Origin: Thermosaccharophagus gerlachensis | Lineage (GTDB): Bacteria; Armatimonadota; Fervidibacteria; Fervidibacterales; Thermosaccharophagaceae | Assembly: GCA_041538025.1 (NCBI GenBank) | Contig: JBGOEV010000015.1 | Span: 1-50,207, forward strand | Direction of reading: 5' to 3' | DNA length: 50,207 nucleotides | In this document: one piece after another, positions 8,722-16,244 of the stretch | Layout: the number at the start of each line of letters is the position of its first letter | How positions within the stretch are numbered: position 1 is the stretch's first letter | Position numbers and translations under genes: made by a program | Notes under the pieces: model-generated | The model's input: the letters and a program-made list of their open reading frames with translations, nothing else | Told to the model about the DNA's origin: nothing | Database searches by the model: none

Positions 8722-8988
8722 CTACACAGCATGAGTAGATTTATCTCTCCTCTTGCCCTTTTTAAACTCGCAGTGTGATGGCACTGGGTCATAGCCTCCA
8801 GGGAAGAATGGGTTACAGCGCAATAGACGCCAAATGGCTAAAAGGAGCCCCTTAAAAAGCCCATGGACTCGCAATGCCTCAATAGCGTATTCGGAGCAAC
8901 TCGGCGTGAAGCGGCACGAAGGTGGCATCCAAGTTGAAAGCGTCTTTTGATAAAACCGAATAAGGAAGATAAGCACACGGCATATCAT
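8722..8988 (-). CDS. yidD: YidD membrane insertion efficiency factor
   Basis: Small peripheral membrane protein that aids YidC. The hallmark CRFTPSCSEYA is present, followed by CNPFFPGGYDPVP and an N-terminal amphipathic/hydrophobic segment (RVLIFLIRFYQKTLS). Its ATG overlaps the rnpA stop by 4 nt (ATGA), implying coupled translation. Length of 88 residues is normal. Confidence 0.96.
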   Translation of the reverse strand: MICRVLIFLIRFYQKTLSTWMPPSCRFTPSCSEYAIEALRVHGLFKGLLLAIWRLLRCNPFFPGGYDPVPSHCEFKKGKRRDKSTHAV

Positions 8989-9410
8989 TTCTCCACACCA
9001 CCCAACATCAGCTTCCTTTCATCAACAACGCCTGCTGAGAGGAGTAGCTGCTCAAACTCTGAATCAATCATATCGTGTGACGCAGTGCAGCAATCGCGGT
9101 GAACAATAAAAAGCAAGTCAACACCTTCTTTCATAACCCATCGCCTTGTTCTATACGCCTCTCTAAGCCATCGTTTTATTCTGTTACGCACAACAGCCTT
9201 GCCGACAGCCTTACTGACTGAAAATGCAACTCGCCTCATCTTTTCTCCATGCCAATAAGCGTAAAGCGTCAGGAGATGACCACGAAACATCTTACCAGCT
9301 TTAACACACCTTTCAAAATCCTTCTGCCTATGCAACCTCTCTGACCTTGGGAACTTGTTTTCGCCTTTTTTACCAACTGGCAGGATGCGAGCCATCACAA
9401 AGCCCACCAT
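8985..9410 (-). CDS. rnpA: Ribonuclease P protein component
   Basis: Protein subunit of RNase P, which cuts tRNA 5' leaders. The conserved basic helix VVRNRIKRWLREAYR (RNR motif) and the N-terminal FPRSERLHRQKDFERC are clear. The protein is 141 residues, slightly long because of a ~20-residue N-terminal stretch; ATG at 9395 (MARIL) is an alternative start. It lies 13 bp after rpmH and overlaps yidD, the standard order. Confidence 0.96.
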   Translation of the reverse strand: MVGFVMARILPVGKKGENKFPRSERLHRQKDFERCVKAGKMFRGHLLTLYAYWHGEKMRRVAFSVSKAVGKAVVRNRIKRWLREAYRTRRWVMKEGVDLLFIVHRDCCTASHDMIDSEFEQLLLSAGVVDERKLMLGGVEK

Positions 9411-9423
9411 TCTACCCCAATCT

Positions 9424-9561
9424 TTACACTGTCAAGCGTTTTCTACCCTTTCGTCTTCTCCTCTTGATGACATTCCTTCCGCCGGGCGTGCTCATACGCG
9501 CAAGGAAACCGTGAACTTTCTTTCTACGCCTTTTCTTTGGTTGATAGGTTCGCTTTGGCAT
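9424..9561 (-). CDS. rpmH: 50S ribosomal protein L34
   Basis: A 45-residue very basic protein beginning MPKRTYQPKKRRRKK and continuing GFLARMSTPGGRNVIKRRR, the invariant L34 signature. The RBS GGGAGGGTGA lies about 6 nt before the ATG. It heads the rpmH-rnpA-yidD-yidC-jag cluster on the minus strand, an arrangement usually close to the replication origin in bacteria, although no dnaA is in this window. Confidence 0.98.
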   Translation of the reverse strand: MPKRTYQPKKRRRKKVHGFLARMSTPGGRNVIKRRRRKGRKRLTV

Positions 9562-9594
9562 CTTCACTCACCCTCCCCAATCCTAACTAAGTGC

Positions 9595-9611
9595 CTTGGC
9601 AAGGTGCCAAG
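9595..9611 (-). promoter_or_regulatory. Hairpin in the leader upstream of rpmH
   Basis: CTTGGCA-AGG-TGCCAAG is a perfect 7-bp inverted repeat 33 bp before the L34 start, between the nth stop and rpmH. A TATGAT element lies just upstream on the minus strand (9614-9619), without a good -35. It may be a leader structure or part of an nth-side terminator (no T-tract seen). Confidence 0.35.
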
Positions 9612-9659
9612 CTTATCATAGTTTGACGAGAAGAAAAACACGCTATCGCCTTAAAGCTG

Positions 9660-10388
9660 TTAAATCCGTTTTTCGCATATATCGCTTAAGGTGCACTCAT
9701 CGCACTTTGGCTTACGAGCCTGACATACAAGTCTGCCATGCCAAATCATGGCATGGCTGAAGAAGATCCAATGCTTCCTTGGAACAAGTTGCATAAGTTC
9801 AAGCTCTATCTTCTCTGGGTTCTTTTGATTTGTGAGACCGATCCTGCGAGAAACACGCTGCATATGCGTATCTACAACTATGCCAGATGGTATGCCGAAT
9901 GCAGTGCCCAGAACAACATTTGCTGTCTTCCTTGCAACACCGGGAAGCTTGAGCATCTCATCCATGTCCGAAGGGACTTCCCCACCGTATTTCTCAACAA
10001 GCACCTTGCCAAGTTCCTTTAACTTTTTAGCCTTTTGACGATAGTAGCCTGTCGGTCTTATCTCCTCTTGCAAATCCTTCAAATCTGCATCAGCGTAATC
10101 TTTGGCAGTGCGATACTTTTGGAAAAGCGTTTGCGTGACTTGATTAACTCGTTCGTCAGTGCATTGTGCTGAAAGTATTGTAGCGACAAGTAGCTCAAGC
10201 GGATTTGACCAACGCAATGCTGTTGTAGCATTTGGATAGAGTTTCTTCAGGCGCCTAATTATCTTTTGCACGACCTTCTTCTTTTCCTTCGGCACTTCAA
10301 CAACCTTGGGTCGCTTAGCTCTTCCTTGTCTTTTTCGCTTCGCCTCGACTTCGCTGCTCCTTTGCTTTGCGGACACGGTTAAGCACAC
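9660..10388 (-). CDS. nth: Endonuclease III (DNA glycosylase/AP lyase)
   Basis: Removes oxidised pyrimidines in base excision repair. The helix-hairpin-helix is LPGVARKTANVVL with catalytic Lys154. The catalytic Asp173 is in VVDTHMQRVS. The [4Fe-4S] ligands are C222-x6-C229-x2-C232-x5-C238. An N-terminal extension of ~35 residues is extremely basic (KRKRQGRAKRPK), which may be a DNA-binding tail. The start is uncertain: GTG at 10388 sits directly on the GAGGGG SD, and the GTG at 10376 is 11 nt from it. Numbering is from 10388. Confidence 0.95.
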   Translation of the reverse strand: MCLTVSAKQRSSEVEAKRKRQGRAKRPKVVEVPKEKKKVVQKIIRRLKKLYPNATTALRWSNPLELLVATILSAQCTDERVNQVTQTLFQKYRTAKDYADADLKDLQEEIRPTGYYRQKAKKLKELGKVLVEKYGGEVPSDMDEMLKLPGVARKTANVVLGTAFGIPSGIVVDTHMQRVSRRIGLTNQKNPEKIELELMQLVPRKHWIFFSHAMIWHGRLVCQARKPKCDECTLSDICEKRI

Positions 10389-10415
10389 CCCTCTTATGAA
10401 ACTTAGTTGACCACA

Positions 10416-10922
10416 TCAGAGCTGCTCTTCAAGCAAGGCTTTGCTGTGAGCATCCAAGGTAAGGTAATTCGGTATCTCGTATGGATTGCCATCGGAATCT
10501 ATTATGAGCACCCTGTTAGTCGAGATAAGTTGAACATCGTTCCTCTCACGAACCGTGAATTGCCTTCTACCATGGTCTGTATCCACATCCCACTTTGAAA
10601 CACCAAACTCAACCCTGATTGAGTTTATGCGAAGTATCTTCGGTATGAAGTATCGCTCCGACAGTTCCTTGCTAAGCGCTTCCCTTGACTTCCTATCAAG
10701 CTCCTTCATCTCCCTGATGATGCCTATTTCCTTCCCGTCCTCGCTAAAGATGCTGATCATACGTTCCTTTGCTGTCAACGGGAACAGACGCACCGGTTTG
10801 ATGCGCTTATATGTTTTCCCACGATAGGTCATGCACAGTTCCCCATCCTCATCGTGCCATATGGAAAGCTCTTTGGCATCCAGCCATGGTAGCGTCTTCA
10901 CTACTTCACTCATCTTGGGCAT
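10416..10922 (-). CDS. DUF1854 family protein
   Basis: Matches DUF1854: RYFIPKILRINSIRVEFG, W-x-V-x-TD-x-GRR, VRERNDVQL, RVLIIDSDGNPYEIP and a final LDAHSKALLEE. Some relatives are called cyanophycin-metabolism-associated because of their neighbours, but no cyanophycin genes are here. It is predicted cytosolic with no membrane segments. The ATG at 10922 is 6 nt after GGAAGGTGAG; an upstream TTG would lie inside that RBS. It follows the unknown 132-residue gene by 58 bp and probably belongs with it and the antiporter. Confidence 0.75.
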   Translation of the reverse strand: MPKMSEVVKTLPWLDAKELSIWHDEDGELCMTYRGKTYKRIKPVRLFPLTAKERMISIFSEDGKEIGIIREMKELDRKSREALSKELSERYFIPKILRINSIRVEFGVSKWDVDTDHGRRQFTVRERNDVQLISTNRVLIIDSDGNPYEIPNYLTLDAHSKALLEEQL

Positions 10923-10980
10923 GCTCTGCTCACCTTCCAATTACCATTTACGTCCTTGGAATGCACAAAGCTGTCGCCAT

Positions 10981-11379
10981 TCAAAGCTCCGCAGAGATGA
11001 TTGAAGCCAAAGAATCAACATCGCTCAGCACGTTAGAAAAAGTTTGCTCAAACCTCTTATCCAATGCTATAACTGAGCTTATGCATGTCCTGAGCACTTT
11101 AAGGACTGCAAGCAAAAATATATTTTTTGACCTCAGTGATGTCCAACTCACTTCAACGAGAGAAGATACATCACCATGCGGTCGTATGGTTAAGCAAATG
11201 CTCTCAAGTTCCTGCCCCTCTTTTACCCATTCGATTATTTCTGCGCCACTCACCTCCCCTAACTCCTCAACCATACGCACATACCCTTGTTCGTGCAACA
11301 ACTGTTGAAGCTCTTCTTCAATCGTTTGTATCAACCAAGTTGGCAGCAGTGTTTTAAGTTCCTCAGGTCTCCCTTGCAA
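10981..11379 (-). CDS. Hypothetical protein coupled to the antiporter gene
   Basis: A 132-residue protein I do not recognise. It starts at a TTG 7 nt after AGAGGTGA, and that SD contains the stop codon of the antiporter gene, so translation is likely coupled. The N-terminal half is acidic and helical (TIEEELQQLLHEQGYVRMVEELG); a beta-like stretch follows, then a hydrophobic helix around IFLLAVLKVLRTCISSVIAL. That could be a membrane-associated or packed core helix. A role with the antiporter is an inference from gene order. Confidence 0.6.
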   Translation of the reverse strand: MQGRPEELKTLLPTWLIQTIEEELQQLLHEQGYVRMVEELGEVSGAEIIEWVKEGQELESICLTIRPHGDVSSLVEVSWTSLRSKNIFLLAVLKVLRTCISSVIALDKRFEQTFSNVLSDVDSLASIISAEL

Positions 11380-11386
11380 TGTTTTT

Positions 11387-12667
11387 TCACCTCTTCACCT
11401 GAGCTGTTCTCAACCCACTGCTTTCGGCTTTAAAGAGTGGCACGAGCAATATAGGTGCAAGGAGTGTAGTCACGAATGTCATCATTATAGCCACACCGAA
11501 CTCCTGCAGGTTGATTGCGCCTTTAGCTAAACCAACACCTGCGATAATAAGTGCTACCTCGCCTCTCGGCATCATACCAAAACCTATTCGTGAAGCCCCA
11601 AGCAAATTGAAGCCAGAAAGAAGGGCAGGAAAACCACAGCCACCAACCTTGCTCAAGATGGCAAGCAATGTCAATAGAAAGCCGAAGAGAAGAGCCGTAA
11701 GCATGCGTTCAAAATCAACCAGCATGCCCATCACCACAAAAAATATAGGCACAAGTATATGAGCAACTTGCCTAACAGCTTCTTCAATATGCCTTGCAGC
11801 CTCTGTCCTTGAGAAAGCCAACCCAAGCGCATATGCACCGATTATCATCGCCAACCCAAACGACTCCATGAGCGACGAAATGAGGAAACAGAGTGAGACA
11901 GTTAATACCAATGTCGCACCTTCAGAGTTGAAGAGCCTTAAGAAGCGAACTAACTTTGGTGCTATCACTATGGCTAAGGCTGTTAGAATGACCCAAATGC
12001 CAAACGCCTTAATGGCAATAGCGCATAGTTGCAATGGTTCTATCTTTCCAACAGCTACAAGACTGCCGACTATGGCGAGCACTATTATGCCAAGCACATC
12101 ATCAATGACAGCAGCTGCAAGTATCGTTACACCTTCTGGCACATTGAGCTTACGCAACTCGGACAGCACCCTTGCTGTTATCCCTACGGATGTAGCAGTT
12201 GAAACAGCACCCATGAAAAGAGCCGATGGGTGAAGGTAACTATCGGCATAACCAAGCCAGACCGTTAAAGCATTGGAAAAGAAGAACGGGAACAAAACCC
12301 CACCAATTGCGACAAACAACGCCTTGCCAGCGTATCGCAGAAACAAACTCAAGTCAGTCTCCAACCCAACAAGGAAGAGCAATATGACAGCACCAAGCTG
12401 TGCTACGCTCCAAAGCTCGTTTGAAATGGGCACAACACCCTCTATAGGTCTGAAGAGAGGACCATTTATGCCGGGTATGAACTTGCCTAAAGCGTAAGGT
12501 CCTATAAGCATGCCAGCAACAAGCTCACCAAGGACTGGCGGTTGCTTTAACCACCTCTCAAAAGCCTCCGCAAACAGCTTTGCTGTAGCGAGTATGACAG
12601 CAAGCTGAAGAACAAGGTGAGCTGCAACTTCAACCGGAGAACCACCGTGAGCCATATTTTCTGCCAT
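11387..12667 (-). CDS. CPA2 family cation:proton antiporter
   Basis: Integral membrane protein with 12-13 hydrophobic segments and no C-terminal TrkA-N domain. Family marks are PPVLGELVAGMLIGP near the N-terminus, the paired acidic residues AAAVIDDVLGI that carry cations, an unwound-helix stretch STATSVGITA, and GMMPRGEVALI near the end. It probably exchanges Na+ or K+ for H+. The ATG at 12667 is 12 nt after AGGTGG; a GTG at 12679 runs directly into that SD. Its stop TGA lies inside the RBS of the next gene. Confidence 0.9.
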   Translation of the reverse strand: MAENMAHGGSPVEVAAHLVLQLAVILATAKLFAEAFERWLKQPPVLGELVAGMLIGPYALGKFIPGINGPLFRPIEGVVPISNELWSVAQLGAVILLFLVGLETDLSLFLRYAGKALFVAIGGVLFPFFFSNALTVWLGYADSYLHPSALFMGAVSTATSVGITARVLSELRKLNVPEGVTILAAAVIDDVLGIIVLAIVGSLVAVGKIEPLQLCAIAIKAFGIWVILTALAIVIAPKLVRFLRLFNSEGATLVLTVSLCFLISSLMESFGLAMIIGAYALGLAFSRTEAARHIEEAVRQVAHILVPIFFVVMGMLVDFERMLTALLFGFLLTLLAILSKVGGCGFPALLSGFNLLGASRIGFGMMPRGEVALIIAGVGLAKGAINLQEFGVAIMMTFVTTLLAPILLVPLFKAESSGLRTAQVKR

Positions 12668-12877
12668 TGATCTGTTCACCCACCTAAAAGCGATTCACAC
12701 CGTGAACATAAATATACCATCATGCCAGAGAAATGATGCGTGAATTAATAGACTGCTTTTGGGATGCGCCAACCATACAGCACACTACCACTGACGGTTG
12801 CACTTCAACAGTGGTTTGTAAAGGCAAACTGCCTCCCCTTCTACATCGTCCACTGCAACTTATGAACTTAAGTTCGC

Positions 12878-13222
12878 TTAACTTTCCTGTGGCTGTTCTG
12901 TTGTTTGTTGCTCTGTTGTTTGTTGCTCCGTTGCTTGCTGTTCGGGTGCTGCTTGTTCGGTCTTCTGTTCTGGTTGTGCAGGGGCTTCCTGAGAGGGTTT
13001 TGTCTCAACCTTTGCGGCTTGGCTTGTTGCCTCCTGCCATTGCTTTGCAGCTTCATACTCACTCCAACCAATCGCAGCAAGCAGTAGCCCACCAAGCAGA
13101 ACCACCGGACCAAGCGCTCCCCAGAACATCGTCTTGAACTGCTCCCAGAACACGATGATCAGCACCACCCCTGCCACCACACATATAACGCCGACAACCA
13201 TCGCCACTAAAGCACCACGCAT
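12878..13222 (-). CDS. Small two-TM membrane protein with Q/E/T-rich tail
   Basis: Two hydrophobic segments (about residues 4-25 and 35-52: VGVICVVAGVVLIIVFW and LGPVVLLGGLLLAAIG) are followed by a hydrophilic tail dominated by Gln, Glu, Thr and Pro, ending in repeated TEQQTTEQ units. The RBS AGGAGGTGA 6 nt before the ATG is excellent, so it is very likely a real gene despite unknown function. The tail is low-complexity and also leaves open frames on the other strand, which are not genes. Confidence 0.75.
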   Translation of the reverse strand: MRGALVAMVVGVICVVAGVVLIIVFWEQFKTMFWGALGPVVLLGGLLLAAIGWSEYEAAKQWQEATSQAAKVETKPSQEAPAQPEQKTEQAAPEQQATEQQTTEQQTTEQPQES

Positions 13223-13262
13223 GTTCTTTCACCTCCTAAGTTCTCTCTTTGATCCTGCAGAA

Positions 13263-13294
13263 CATATGACACTTCACCAAACGACAGTCATATG
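13263..13294. promoter_or_regulatory. Operator-like inverted repeat upstream of the small membrane gene
   Basis: CATATGAC (13263-13270) and GTCATATG (13287-13294) form perfect 8-bp arms with a 16-bp spacer, about 40 bp upstream of the gene starting at 13222. Possible regulator site; no regulator is assigned. Confidence 0.35.
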
Positions 13295-13387
13295 CGTTGA
13301 CTGTAGTTTTTGCCCCTTCACCTCCATGCACTATTTTAGCAAACGATAGTTCGCTCTGCCACAGCTGATGATAAAGCAAAAAGCACA

Positions 13388-14461
13388 TCAAGGTGTGAAA
13401 TCCGTGTCGCGTTTTACCTCTTGGATAAATGCTGCAAGTAGCTTTGCTGCATTTTCCAAATCGCTTAGCGAGGCGACCTCAACCGGGCTGTGAGTATATC
13501 TGTTCGGTATGCTCACCAAGCCTGCAGCCACACCTGCCCTTGTGATTTGGATAGCATTTGCATCCGTGGGAGTAGCCCTTGAGATGCCAGCAATTTGGAA
13601 CGGTATACCTTTCCGTCTTGCTGTTAAAACGAGCATCTCAAACACTTTCGGGTTGATATTTGGACCTCTGTAGATGACTGGACCTCTGTGAAGCTTTATA
13701 TCACCAACCTGTCTTTTATCAATTTCTGGGTGGTCGCTCGCGAAGGTGACATCAACAGCGATCCCAACATGCGGGTTTATCCCGAAAGCGCTCGTGCGTG
13801 CACCACGCAAGCCCAACTCCTCCTGAACTGTTGAGACAGCAAACAAGGCAGCATCAAACTTTTTACCCGATAGTAGCCTCAGCGTCTCCATAACAACCCA
13901 TGTGCCAACTTTGTCATCAAGACCACTTGCACAAAAAACATTGTTTCGTAACATCTGAAACTTCAACTCAAATGTAACAGGGTCTCCTATTGAGACGAGC
14001 CTCTCAGCTTCACGCCTGCTCCTTACTCCTATGTCAACCCATAACTCGTTCACCTTCGGCAGCTTCTCCCTCTCAGCTTCAGGAAGCAAGTGGATTGGCT
14101 TCCTTGCAATGACACCGTGCACCGCAACGAGCTTCCCATTTTTCTTCGACCATACGACCACCCTTTGACCGATTAACACTGCTACATCCATGCCACCTAT
14201 CGTGCTCAAGAAGAGATACCCATTATCGTCAATGTGCTGAACCATTAATCCGATTTGATCACAATGCCCCGCGAGCATTATCCTCGGATGCCCTGATGGG
14301 TTGAGCTCAGCAATGACATTCCCATGCACATCCTTCCTAACATTGTCGGCATACTTTGAAGCCCACTCAAATACGATCTCTTGAACTGCTTCCTCGTATC
14401 CAGATGGGCTGGGTGTCTCAAGAAGCGAGCGCAACAGCTCAAGTGATTCTGGATGTATCAT
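13388..14461 (-). CDS. M42 family metallopeptidase (glutamyl/leucyl aminopeptidase type)
   Basis: Cytosolic co-catalytic zinc aminopeptidase. Metal and catalytic motifs in order: AGHCDQIG (His66, Asp68), GLDDKVG (bridging Asp), VQEELGLRGA (catalytic and metal Glu), AVDVTFASD, and NRYTHSPVE near the end (His). At 357 residues it is standard for M42. The ATG at 14461 lies 6 nt after GGAGGGTGA; the GTG just upstream is less well spaced. M42 enzymes form large tetrahedral assemblies and trim peptides. The gene stands alone, without partners in the same frame of reading. Confidence 0.93.
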   Translation of the reverse strand: MIHPESLELLRSLLETPSPSGYEEAVQEIVFEWASKYADNVRKDVHGNVIAELNPSGHPRIMLAGHCDQIGLMVQHIDDNGYLFLSTIGGMDVAVLIGQRVVVWSKKNGKLVAVHGVIARKPIHLLPEAEREKLPKVNELWVDIGVRSRREAERLVSIGDPVTFELKFQMLRNNVFCASGLDDKVGTWVVMETLRLLSGKKFDAALFAVSTVQEELGLRGARTSAFGINPHVGIAVDVTFASDHPEIDKRQVGDIKLHRGPVIYRGPNINPKVFEMLVLTARRKGIPFQIAGISRATPTDANAIQITRAGVAAGLVSIPNRYTHSPVEVASLSDLENAAKLLAAFIQEVKRDTDFTP

Positions 14462-14747
14462 CACACTTCACCCTCCATCCGCTTTATTCGTGCTTTTCAC
14501 TGCTGGCATACTACAACCAGAAACTTCATCTAAAAAAGCTTGCCACACAAATCAACCGGGTGATTTTTGATAACGCTTTTCACACACAACCCTGTGGCGC
14601 TCAAAAGAACAAAAGGAACAATGCCTGATAAACCGGCTTTTGATACATCAAACTTACGCATGAGGCATCTTTGGTTTTGAGCGTCGTCAAATTTTATAGC
14701 ATCAGCCGAAAGCTAAACTTGAGGAGAGTTAAGGAGGATGAGGTAGC
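14462..14747. other. Intergenic region between divergent genes, 286 bp
   Basis: This gap separates the minus-strand M42 gene from the plus-strand spermidine-synthase-like gene and must hold both promoters. I see the two RBSs, but no confident -35/-10 pair, hairpin or small gene. Confidence 0.4.
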
Positions 14748-16244
14748 ATGTTATATCTCGTTGCGTTCATTTCTGGTGGTGTTGGGATGGCTCTTGAGAT
14801 TGTTGGCTCAAGAGTTATGGCACCAGCTTTCGGGAGTGGTGTCAATGTTTGGGCAAGCCTTATATCCGTCTTCCTACTTGGTTGGTCTATCGGGAGCTAC
14901 ATTGGAGGGTTGTTTGCTGACAAATACCCGAAAGCTTTTGGCTTAGCATTAGTGTTGCTTTTTGGCACCCCTTCAATTGTCCTCATACAAGCCTTTGGGC
15001 GAAAACTGTGCCTGTGGATCGCAGATAACTTCATTGCGGGTCAGCTTGGTCCATTGCTTGCTGCTTCCTTACTATTCATCTTCCCGAGCATTCTGTTTGG
15101 TGCTGTAAGCCCATATTGCATAAGGCTCTTGATATGCTCACATGAGTCTGCAGGGAGAGTGGCAGGGAGGGTCTATGCAGCATCAACCATCGGAAGCCTT
15201 TCGGGGACTTTGTCAGCTGGCTTCCTTTTAATACCTTTCATGCCAGTCAGTTCAATATTGAACCTTCTCGCAGCTACTATGCTTTTTGCTGGGATAACCA
15301 CAATCATCTACGAACTGCTCAGGAAGAAACTGGCACATGTGTTTGTAGTCTCGTTGACTTTTCTTCTTTTGCTTCCGACATCGTCACCGTGCAAAATCAT
15401 TTATGAGAAAGATTCAGCATACCACCACATCATCGTTGAGCAAATCGGAAGCGTTCGCATACTGCGTTTTGGTGCTACATACCAGAGCGCAATTGATATG
15501 TCAGACCCTGAAAGGAGTGTCTTTCCGTATACCGATTACTTCCACCTGGCGTTCATCTTCAACCAGAACATAAAACGGGTGCTCATGGTTGGGCTTGGTG
15601 GTGGTGTAGTTCCAATGCGTTTCAGGCGTGACTACCCAGACTTGCAAATTGATGTTGTTGAAATTGACCCAGAGGTGCGCAATGTCGCTATAAAGTTCTT
15701 TAACTTCAAAGAGGATGAGCGCATGAAAGTCTTCATTGATGATGGAAGGATGTTTCTAAGGCGCACCAACATGAAATATGACCTCATAATGATGGACGCA
15801 TACACAGCAACGAAGTATGGGCTGAGCGTTCCTTTCCATCTCGCTACAAAAGAGTTCTTTGAGCTCGCAAAAAAGCGCCTAACAAGCGAAGGCATACTGG
15901 CGTATAACTTGATAGGTTCTCTTGAAGGGAGCCGTTCAAAGTCCGCACGTTCCTTCATCAAGACAGTGGCATCTGTTTTCCCTTCACTCTTCATCTTCCC
16001 CGTTGAATACAGAAAGAGACCTTGGCTTTATGGAGAGCGTAACATCATGTTGATTGCAACAGTAAAACAGATGGACCTCTCGCGAGAGGATATAGCTGCT
16101 AAAGCAAGGTTGCTTGCAGGGAAGAAAGTTAAGATACCGTTGTTCGTTGAAAGAGCGATGGACTTGTATACCAAAAAACTCAATCTTGAAGATGTGCCTG
16201 TTTTGACCGATGACTACGCTCCAACTGAATGGCTTGGGCGCTGA
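14748..16244 (+). CDS. Membrane-fused spermidine synthase-like protein
   Basis: About seven hydrophobic segments (residues 1-215) are followed by a soluble spermidine-synthase-like Rossmann domain. The N-terminal signature is GMALEIVGSRVMAPAFG. The AdoMet/dcAdoMet-binding loop is VLMVGLGGGVVP, followed by the acidic VVEIDPEV, then YDLIMMDAYTA and the final TDDYAPTEWL. This matches the 'fused MFS/spermidine synthase' type. Whether it makes a polyamine is unproven; many such proteins are assigned only by fold. RBS AAGGAGG precedes the ATG by 11 nt. A second, longer relative is encoded at 37836-40241. Confidence 0.85.
   Translation: MLYLVAFISGGVGMALEIVGSRVMAPAFGSGVNVWASLISVFLLGWSIGSYIGGLFADKYPKAFGLALVLLFGTPSIVLIQAFGRKLCLWIADNFIAGQLGPLLAASLLFIFPSILFGAVSPYCIRLLICSHESAGRVAGRVYAASTIGSLSGTLSAGFLLIPFMPVSSILNLLAATMLFAGITTIIYELLRKKLAHVFVVSLTFLLLLPTSSPCKIIYEKDSAYHHIIVEQIGSVRILRFGATYQSAIDMSDPERSVFPYTDYFHLAFIFNQNIKRVLMVGLGGGVVPMRFRRDYPDLQIDVVEIDPEVRNVAIKFFNFKEDERMKVFIDDGRMFLRRTNMKYDLIMMDAYTATKYGLSVPFHLATKEFFELAKKRLTSEGILAYNLIGSLEGSRSKSARSFIKTVASVFPSLFIFPVEYRKRPWLYGERNIMLIATVKQMDLSREDIAAKARLLAGKKVKIPLFVERAMDLYTKKLNLEDVPVLTDDYAPTEWLGR

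Noticed and set aside
12733..13137. 134-codon plus-strand frame with Leu/Val repeats
   Set aside because: It is the low-complexity antisense of the Q/E/T-rich membrane protein tail, without RBS.
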